Assembly (NCBI GenBank): GCA_026770615.1
Contig: MU631770.1
Location: forward strand, 58,574-75,049
Direction: 5' to 3'
From: Pavlovales sp. CCMP2436
Lineage: Eukaryota; Haptophyta; Pavlovophyceae; Pavlovales
Length of the DNA stretch: 16,476 nucleotides
Shown: in pieces, positions 8,421 to 14,589 of the stretch
Position numbering within the stretch: the stretch's first letter is position 1
How the letters are laid out: each line of letters begins with the position of its first letter
Made by a program: the position numbers and the translations under genes
Notes under the pieces: generated by a model
What the model saw: only the letters and a program-made list of their open reading frames with translations
Database searches by the model: none
What the model was told of the DNA's origin: nothing

Positions 8421-9573
8421 AGAGACTAATGTCAGATACAGTTGAACGTAACACGCAAGGATTGGGGTCAACTTTTTGGACGGGCATGTGCCATGCAACG
8501 CATTTTGCTGATCGGGTGCCAGCCAGTCGCGTGGGATTATTGTGTGTGTAGGCATTGGAGGTAACTCGTTGAATTGATCGTGCAAGTGCTCTGGAATCTC
8601 CCAGTCGGCTTCGATCTGGCAGCCTATGTCTGTCTGCCAGCGATCGGATTTGTCGATGTCCTCTGGTGTGCTAGGTAGTCCTCCCCATTTGCTGTCGGAC
8701 GCGTCAAATGTGTCGATCTCCGCTTGCGTGTAGTCGTGGAATTTACCGTATGGTAGTTTAAGGTGTTGTGTTGTCGCATAAAGCCCAACCGCATCTTGTT
8801 TCTCAAAGCGACCGTCGGTTTGTTTTCATCATAGTCTTCAGTTCCTAGACGATTTTCCGCTAGGGCGTGCTGTTGCTTGCTCATTGCGATTCCACCAACT
8901 TTTGACTCGTCAAAGAACTTTAAGAGGTCGGAAAATTGGAGCAGCTCGATTCCATCCACGCCGGTAAGTTCTTTGAAGTTCGAGTCGCGGATCATCATAA
9001 ACGCAATCGATTTTGAAAGCGTTGGGAGACCAAACGTGTGCACTAGGTCGACCTTGAATGCCTTGTATGTTGTTTCACGCAAGTCCTCCATGATGTCGGT
9101 TAGATCGGCGACGTCTACCGCCAGGTACAAGTCGTGTAGCTCTCGATATGTGCGAATCTGCAACTTTTCCTTCATTTCTATGATGCGCATTTCGGTTTCG
9201 TTTTTGCTTGCAAGGTTTTTTGCTGCAAGATTGTCGGCGATCGTTGAATCACTTGTCTGCATGTTGTTGTGGTCCGTTGTTACGTTGTATTCCTTTCCGA
9301 GACTTGTTTGGAAATGAGCTGGTGTGATTTCTTCATCTAGGTTCTCAAACCAATTGTATTCATATGGGAAAACGCCTTTTCTTTTGAGCTGATCGAATAC
9401 CTGTTCGACCGGTAGCGATTTTTCATCTGCATGCTTTTGGGCATTGCTTGATTAGACTGTCGAGTGAACCCATCATAAAGTCCATCGAGTCCCGGATGCT
9501 GAAAAGCCCGATGTTTAAGGTTTTTAGCTTTTCGGAATTTTGAGGGATTTCGCTAGTACGCACCTTGTCACAA
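8421..9573 (-). pseudogene. Family-B DNA polymerase fragment (Polinton/virus-like PolB), frameshifted and truncated
   Basis: Read on the minus strand from 9573 down, the order of motifs is that of a protein-primed family-B polymerase. It has an Exo II-like block with NSEK, then RDSMDF and SLDSL; the KGVFPYEY block; an Exo III-type YLAVD near 9113 in the context DLYLAVDVADLTDIMEDLR; a GGIAMS block near 8890; a motif A-like DAVGLYA at 8775-8795; and PEHLHDQFNE...PMP followed by KLTPIL. Frames change near 9445 and near 8797, so the gene is broken. The sequence stops before motifs B and C (Kx6YG and DTD), so the catalytic palm is incomplete. Polymerases of this kind copy DNA of Polintons/Mavericks, virophages, adintovirus-like elements and linear plasmids. 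Which of these was the source cannot be told from this piece. It is probably an old insertion and has no host role that I can see. Confidence 0.75.
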
Positions 9574-10394
9574 GGTGAAACCGCGGACCGCGGGCACCGG
9601 GCAAGAAGGACAAGGCGAGCGCAGCTGCGCCACCGCCAAAGCTATCGACGCCGGCCGCCACGGATGGCCTAGCGGTCCAATGCTAACAGCGCTCGATCCG
9701 ATTCGAAAGCCGATGTACGGCACGCTGCTACAACGTGTCGTCCAGCCTGCTCGTGGGACTTGGGGATCGCATTCAAGTGCATCAAACGGGGGTCGCATCT
9801 CTCCCATATCACTCACTGACAGGCGGCGCATCGTGGGCTGCGTCGTCGTGTGGCTACCAGTCGAGCACACACACAGTGTAGCCATCTTCATCAAGGCTGA
9901 TTGCTGCCCAGGGGGGCTGAGCGCCCCCTCCTATTGCAGATATCATGAAAGTCGCCTCCCTCAACGCCAGGGCGTTTGCGGGTGTGTTGAAGGGCAATTC
10001 TAACTATTTGATAATTTATTCCGCTCGAGTCCTCTCATCGTCGTCGGTTCATAACGACGTCACTTTCGCAAGTGAATCCGCCGTTCCAGCACGTCTTCAG
10101 CTGCGCCTGTGCTTCGAGACCACCACTGAAAAAAAATTACATCGTTGAGTTGCCGGACACGCCGATGTCTTTGCCACATTGTCGCCGCCGCCGCTGCCTT
10201 CCATATGCCGCTGTCGTCGTCGTCCAAGCCGCCCACATTCGACTTTCACCACAGCTTGCCGTCTCCTTCTCTCGAGCTGCTGCGGCTGCCACTGCCACCG
10301 TTCCCATCTCCTCCACGCCCATACCCTCGCTCTCACCTTCTCCCTCTCCTCTCCCCTCGCCGTTTTGGTTTCTTCAGTCTTGATTTCCGGCTTC
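9574..10394. other. Region between the PolB and OTU-like remnants; no confident gene
   Basis: The polymerase should continue upstream here, but I see no further PolB motif after 9573. Overlapping frames on both strands (plus 9575-10003, minus 9568-9894) lack recognisable domains. A dispersed hairpin repeat lies at 9948-9995. From about 10180 to 10370 the plus strand is strongly pyrimidine-rich (CTC, CCG and CTT words), which opens several spurious frames. Confidence 0.45.
9948..9995 (+). repeat. Dispersed hairpin repeat, second copy of 4005-4060
   Basis: CCTCCCTCAACGCC, GGGCGTTTGCGGGTGTG and TTGAAGGG match the sequence in the last SET intron. AACGCC/GGCGTT forms a short inverted repeat. From ATG 9945 the frame begins MKVASLNARAFAGVLKGN, which resembles the first strand of LINE apurinic endonucleases; this is only a suggestion. 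The copy at 4005 has one extra base and is out of frame. Confidence 0.55.
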
Positions 10395-10880
10395 TTATCC
10401 TTTGGTCAGACTGTCATCTGTTGCTTCAAAGTGTGTCTTGCCTTCATCGATAAAGATTACGCATATCATCCTACCTCCGTTGCGCGACTCTGCGATAAGC
10501 TCAGGTAAGGATTTTACGTTAGTTCCCGGCCAGGCTGTCCACCCGTTTCCGTTTGCGCTGTAAGGTAAGAGGCCGTTCAGAGGCTCGGCGCGGTATATAG
10601 CGATGAATATATGCACTTGCCCCTGCTCCAGTCTCTTGATCAGAACCACATCTTTGCCTACGCATGTGGCGATGCTGTGGAGCATGTTTTCGTTCACCCA
10701 TGCTGCCTAATTTGGTCCGAAGTGAGGCGGCCCGTACTTTGCTTGAGCTTCGATTGACCAAACGTTACGGATTAGCCGGTGGTCAAGGTTATTGCCCATG
10801 GGATCACCTACGTTCTCCGGTCTGCCTAGATTCAACTGTTCCTGGATGTGTTGCGGGAGGGGCAAACGTTTGTTAGAGAC
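10395..10880 (-). pseudogene. OTU-protease-like reading frame interrupted by TAG
   Basis: The minus frame is open from 10880 to the stop at 10395 except for a TAG at 10707-10709. The part before it reads GRPENVGDPMGNNLDHRLIR (up to about 10770). The part after it has AAWVNENMLHSIATCVGKD, a strand-like VVLIKRL, and near the end ICVIFIDEGKTHFEATD. W-x-N/D-E-x-M-L near the start of a helix and a late His in a THFEAT context resemble the second half of OTU-type cysteine proteases, whose catalytic His sits there. The catalytic Cys region is not seen. It is on the same strand as the PolB remnant and 0.8 kb upstream, so it may belong to the same element. The family call is tentative; the coding nature is better supported. 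Confidence 0.45.
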
Positions 10881-11841
10881 CTACTGTACCCTACCTCCTA
10901 TGCAGTATGAGCCCATACCCCCAACAGACAGCATCGCCCAAAACGAAGCACCAGCGGCCATACCACCTATGCAGTATGAGCCCATACCCCTAACGGACAG
11001 CATCGCCCAAATCGAGGCACCAGCGGATATACCATTTCTGCGGTATGAGCCTATACCCCCAACGGACAGCATCTCTCAGTATGAGCCCATATCCCCAACA
11101 GCCATACCACCTATACAGCAAGAGCCCATACCCCCAACGGACGCCAGTGCACTGACCACCCCTGCCAAACGAAGATGCCTGATGCGCAACCAACCTACGA
11201 ATACAGGTGTAAACCCGACCATATCCTCCATGCAGCCGAAGCCCACCCTCAGGCCCAGCCGAGGCCAGCAACGCTTACGCACATCAAATGTGGAAAAACG
11301 CAACCAGAGACCGTCTCGAACCAAAACCTCATTACAACCAGGAGCAACCAGTCCCACCGAACCCAAAACAGGACCAGCCAGTCCCGCCATAAACCACGAA
11401 TCCGCAGCAGGCCCGTCACGCATGCACGCACTGATCCATGACAAGTCCTTCATATCCATGCACCACTCACGCACACTGCGCTCAGCAACCAAACGGGCCT
11501 TTGAAACCGGCCAGTCACCCACGTTGTCACACCACTCGGGCGACAAAAACCTAAAACCAAACATGAGCCAGCAAGCTCAAAGGCTTCAAAACGCAAACAT
11601 GAGCCAGCAAGCCCGCCACACCCCGCAACCCAAAGTCCTGCGCCCGAGGCCCACCCCCGTCAAGGGGTGGGATAGAATGGGCCAGCAAATAAGCCGCGTA
11701 TATTTGTGGTTTTTGCCCCCGGGCAAAAATCTCAACATGTGCGAGCCAGGCTTGCGAGGAAGTAATGTTTGGGATGCGCGAAGGTGGGCCGCACTCGCAG
11801 ACGGTGCTGAATTTTCAGACGACGCGAGGGAGAGCAGTTGA
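10792..11841 (+). CDS. Hypothetical proline-rich protein with 23-residue repeats
   Basis: An uninterrupted frame of 349 codons. From 10894 it has tandem units of 69 bp (10894-10962, 10963-11031, then shortened copies to about 11140), each encoding a variant of PPMQYEPIPPTDSIAQ plus a short Ala-rich spacer. The repeat length is a multiple of three and the frame stays open, which favours coding. A basic, Ser/Pro/Gln-rich, probably disordered stretch follows, with NMSQQAQ/NMSQQAR near 11560 and 11600. No known domain, signal peptide or membrane segment is visible. The ATG at 10792 is only the first in frame and overlaps the OTU-like remnant on the other strand, so the true start is probably later or upstream of an unseen intron. 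The last 51 codon bases belong to a repeat recurring at 11990. It could be a genuine gene, part of a mobile element, or chance. Confidence 0.35.
   Translation: MPMGSPTFSGLPRFNCSWMCCGRGKRLLETYCTLPPMQYEPIPPTDSIAQNEAPAAIPPMQYEPIPLTDSIAQIEAPADIPFLRYEPIPPTDSISQYEPISPTAIPPIQQEPIPPTDASALTTPAKRRCLMRNQPTNTGVNPTISSMQPKPTLRPSRGQQRLRTSNVEKRNQRPSRTKTSLQPGATSPTEPKTGPASPAINHESAAGPSRMHALIHDKSFISMHHSRTLRSATKRAFETGQSPTLSHHSGDKNLKPNMSQQAQRLQNANMSQQARHTPQPKVLRPRPTPVKGWDRMGQQISRVYLWFLPPGKNLNMCEPGLRGSNVWDARRWAALADGAEFSDDARESS
10894..11140 (+). repeat. 69-bp tandem repeat
   Basis: Two full units (10894-10962, 10963-11031) and three shorter or diverged units follow one another; the core is TATGAGCCCATACCCC. The period is codon-compatible. 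Confidence 0.9.
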
Positions 11842-12042
11842 GGCGCGCCAGTCGAGAGCCGTCACTCGTCGATCGTCGTGTGGCTGAACTGATCAGCGGT
11901 GGGGACGGTATCCGTGTGCTCGGGGTGGATCCCTGGATCTGAGTGTTTTTTCAACACTTTAATCCAGTGAGATCCTCCCGGGGACGGACGCACTCGCAGA
12001 CGGTGCTGCATTTTCAGACGACGCGAGGGAGAGCAGTTGAGG
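11791..12042. repeat. 53-bp direct repeat, offset 199
   Basis: Segments 11791-11843 and 11990-12042 differ at one base (TGCTGAATT against TGCTGCATT). The first holds the end and stop codon of the proline-rich frame; the second lies about 90 bp before the gene at 12134. Repeat family 4 (11906-11990) abuts the second copy. Confidence 0.85.
11906..11990 (+). repeat. Repeat family 4, copy upstream of the plastid-protein gene
   Basis: It starts with CGGTATCCGTGTGCTC, has ATCCCTGGATCTGAGTG and ends CCTCCCGGGGACGGACG. Copies are at 5189-5255 and, diverged, 3279-3358. Its position 145-230 bp before a start codon leaves a regulatory role possible but unproven. Confidence 0.65.
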
Positions 12043-12133
12043 TCGGTCAGCGCGCGGGTCCGGACGTTTAACTTTTTTAACTAGAAACTTACACACTGTA
12101 CCGTGAAAAATCGAAGAACCTAGAAACTGAAAA

Positions 12134-12819
12134 ATGGTGGCCAGCATGATTTCGCTCCTTGCGCTGCTCGTGGTGTCGCTCTCCAGCGCGTCCGCGATGC
12201 GCAGCGCGGCGCCTGCCTCGAGGATAGTGCGCCACCCGTCCGCGAGGCAGGCTTGTGTCATGGACGATATCCCGCAGCGGGTGGACAGCGGCATAAAGGT
12301 GGTAGACCGGCCCGACTTCGTTTGCTCGTTTGAGATGCCGAAGTAAGTGGCGCTGAACCCCCCCCCCCCCTCCCCCCCCCCAGGCAGCGCAATGAATCTG
12401 CAAGCGTGTATCATAGAGGGAGTGGCACTGACCCCCCCCCTCTTCCCCCTCCCCTCATTAGAAAGTCTATCGCTGAATATGGCACAGCAAACATGAAATT
12501 CAAGCCAGTGCTCGTGGAGTCCGAGGCTGTTGTCGTGCGCTACCAGCTTCCATTTGGCCTTAACGCCGAGCCCAAAGGACGCGTTGCAGTCGTCACCAAG
12601 GATGGCCCAGGTGGTGAGAAGGTGGGCGATATCCTGCGGTTCACCACTGAATGGAAGCAGACCCAGCCGGGCATCTTCGATGTTTGCAAATCCCTGGAGC
12701 GCCGTCTCGACGACTCCTGGCAGCAGTGTGTGAGCGCCCTCGTTTCAAACGATGGGACGTACGGTGACTCAATCGTGCTCGTTTTCGAGCGGCCCACGCC
12801 GCAGAAGCCGTCTCAGTAG
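12134..12819 (+). CDS. Probably plastid-targeted conserved protein of unknown function, two exons
   Basis: Exons 12134-12342 and 12462-12819 join through intron 12343-12461 (donor GTAAGT, acceptor CATTAG, C-rich inside) to give 188 residues. The junction codon is AA|A. The N-terminus is a clear signal peptide: hydrophobic ISLLALLVVSLSSASA, with a likely cleavage after SASA. It is followed by a Ser/Ala/Arg leader without acidic residues (RSAAPASRIVRHPSARQ). That two-part leader is typical of nuclear genes for complex plastids, although an ordinary secretory protein is not excluded. The mature part has blocks YGTANMKFKPVLVESEAV, RYQLPFGLNAEPKGR, TKDGPGGEKVGDILRFTTEW and a final IVLVFERP. I do not recognise a named family. 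In-frame ATGs follow at 12146 and 12197, but the first keeps the signal peptide whole. No TATA box was identified; repeat family 4 lies upstream. Confidence 0.75.
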
Positions 12820-13224
12820 GTCACCGGTGTATGTATGTCAATGGGACATAGGTACATGTATAGTCTGCAAACCGATCCAATCGGCCAGCAGGCCCATTTC
12901 TCAGTGCGTCATACTGCTTATTGAGCGTAGCTTTTGTTGTCATTGAGTGTCAGCCGGCCGCAATCAATTATCAATCAGTTAGTCAGTTCAACTTTGGTGT
13001 AACCTCCTAACTAGTACCTAGTTTCCAAGCATGTACATATGCAAGGCTAATAAGAGCGACCGGCTGACAATTGTCGATCATTGAGGTTAGGTCAAAGTTG
13101 GACTGACTAATACGATATAAAGTCTATATAAAAAGCTACAAAGTTTCTATGCGTATATAATGCGCGTGCATGAACATCTATAAAGTTAAAAGGTCAAACA
13201 TATTTAACCGTGTATAACTAGCAC
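12820..13224. other. 3' flank of the plastid-protein gene, no gene seen
   Basis: Apart from the interleaved inverted repeats, the stretch is AT-rich with several TATAA/AGTTAT words from 13110 to 13240. A polyadenylation site is expected but no single signal is convincing. Confidence 0.5.
12949..13110. repeat. Interleaved inverted repeats (A-B-A'-B')
   Basis: GTCAGCCGG at 12949-12957 pairs with CCGGCTGAC at 13060-13068. A 28-bp arm at 12979-13006 (TTAGTCAGTTCAACTTT...) pairs with 13083-13110 (...AAAGTTGGACTGACTAA) with about four mismatches. The arms alternate rather than nest. They lie 130-290 bp after the stop of the gene at 12134. Confidence 0.75.
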
Positions 13225-13285
13225 TTTATAAGTTATATTAATGTAGGGGGGTTCGGGCTGGCGGTACCTTTCAAGCGTCTGCTAT
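13225..13285 (-). repeat. Repeat family 3, short copy b
   Basis: TATTAATGTAGGGGGGTTC and GGGCTGGCGGTAC match the tail side of the family. The copy is cut short after CAAGCG and abuts repeat family 1 copy D. Confidence 0.6.
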
Positions 13286-13290
13286 AACTA

Positions 13291-13455
13291 TGTTATGATG
13301 CCCCTTCTACCGCCTGGGGCGCACTCTCTGCGTCCAGAGGCCCAGGGTCAGCGTCTGAGCGTCAATCTGCTGAGCTTTAGCGCCACCTTGCGGTGGTACC
13401 AAAGCGCCGACAGAGCTTCGAGCAGGCGATTTCGTTCGGGTTTTATTTAAAATGG
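13291..13455 (-). repeat. Repeat family 1, copy D, contiguous with the LINE
   Basis: The minus strand reads NKTRTKSPARSSVGALVPPQG then AQQ...WTQRVRPRR and TAG at 13307-13309, followed by GGGGCATCATAACATAG. It begins where the reverse-transcriptase remnant ends and has the same orientation, which is why the family may be the 3' end of this LINE. Confidence 0.75.
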
Positions 13456-14487
13456 GTTCCACGACCGGTAGTCTCGTCAGTTTGCGCCAGGAAGATGTAG
13501 TCGGAGATGGAAGCGCGCAACGGTTTTTTCCTCGCCATGGCACGCACGCAGCGGTTGTGGAACGCACTCAGCCTTTGCCGCAGCTTTGAGGTCAGGACCC
13601 AGGATTCGCAGCCGTAGAGCAAGACGCCGAGCACGAGGCAACGGTAGAGCTTGCCCTTGGAGGCGGTTGCTCGTGATGCCGCAGTGCATCACGAGGGCGA
13701 AGCGTAGCAGATGCTTTTTGAGCAAACGCGCGCCGAGCTCGAGGTCTGCTCGCGACGTGAAAGGTAGTGCGCCGTCGTCCGCGTAGAGAGATGCCCAAAG
13801 GGTGAAGGGCGTGCCGCCGTCCTCGTCGAGCTTGCGCCCAGCGATCACGTCGTCCTCCTTAGTCAGGAACTTGAGCTGCGTGATCCCCGCCTCTTCGAAG
13901 ACCGGCTCGACCGTCTCAATTGCCGCCTGCTCCACGAAGAGGAAGATGATGGCCGCGAGCGTGTCGCCCTGCTTGACGCCCACCGTCGTTGGCATTGGCA
14001 TCTCCACCTCGCCCACCGCCATCCGCACAGTCAAGTCTGTGTGCAGCATGCGAATGAGTTGGACGAGGTGCTCGGGAACCGCAGGAGGAGGCCGAACATC
14101 ATCGAGCGGTCTACCGAGTCGAATGCCTTGGCGAGGTCGACGTACAGCGTCCACGTGCCTAGCCCGTGCTCTTTCTTTGAGCAGAGCCATCTTGAGCGAG
14201 AAGACGTCGTCCGCATAGCCTCTCCGCCGCATGAAGCCGTTCTAGTACTCAACGCCCACCTTGGAGAGGAGCGTCGCGAGCCTGTCTGCGATGATCGAGC
14301 CCACCACTTTCGCGACGGCCTCGAGCAGCATGATCCCCCGCCTAGTTCGACGGGTCGCTCGCGTCTCCCTTCTTCGGTAGCCGCAGCTTGAGCCGCCCCA
14401 CTCGCCACTCCTCGAAGCATGTCTCGGTAGCAGCTTGAGTCGTCCCACGCGTCTGCCCAGATCGCCAGAATCATAGTGAAAACACAT
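13456..14487 (-). pseudogene. LINE-type reverse transcriptase, 5'-truncated and decayed
   Basis: Reading down the minus strand: RLPKKGD and RGIMLLEAVAKVV near 14300-14390; NGFMRRRGYADD and FSLKMALLKERA; LYVDLAKAFDSVDR near 14120 (RT motif with the first catalytic Asp); GVPEHLVQLI and VGVKQGDTLAA; LYADDGALPFTSRADLE near 13770 (the YADD box); and VLLYGCESWVL with FHNRCVRAM near 13560. This order is that of non-LTR retrotransposon reverse transcriptases. A TAG after VGVEY near 14236 and several frame changes (near 14130-14180, 14060, 13670 and 13560) show that it is dead. Only RT and the following region remain; endonuclease and any upstream ORF are missing, which fits 5' truncation on insertion. 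It lies about 100 bp past the stop of the PPR gene, on the same strand. Confidence 0.85.
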
Positions 14488-14589
14488 AAATTCTATAAAT
14501 TATAGTGAGTATATAAATTCCATATATTTCATCAAGTTAAATTACAAATACAAATCAACCAGTCGCGCGGCCGACCCGCGGCCGTGGGC

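Noticed and set aside
9575..10003. Plus-strand frame of 142 codons
   Set aside because: No domain was seen; the overlapping minus frame is equally long, and the 3' part is the dispersed hairpin repeat.
11710..11729. Perfect 9-bp hairpin (TTTTTGCCC/GGGCAAAAA) as a rho-independent terminator
   Set aside because: The locus is eukaryotic and the hairpin lies inside an open frame; it may be incidental.
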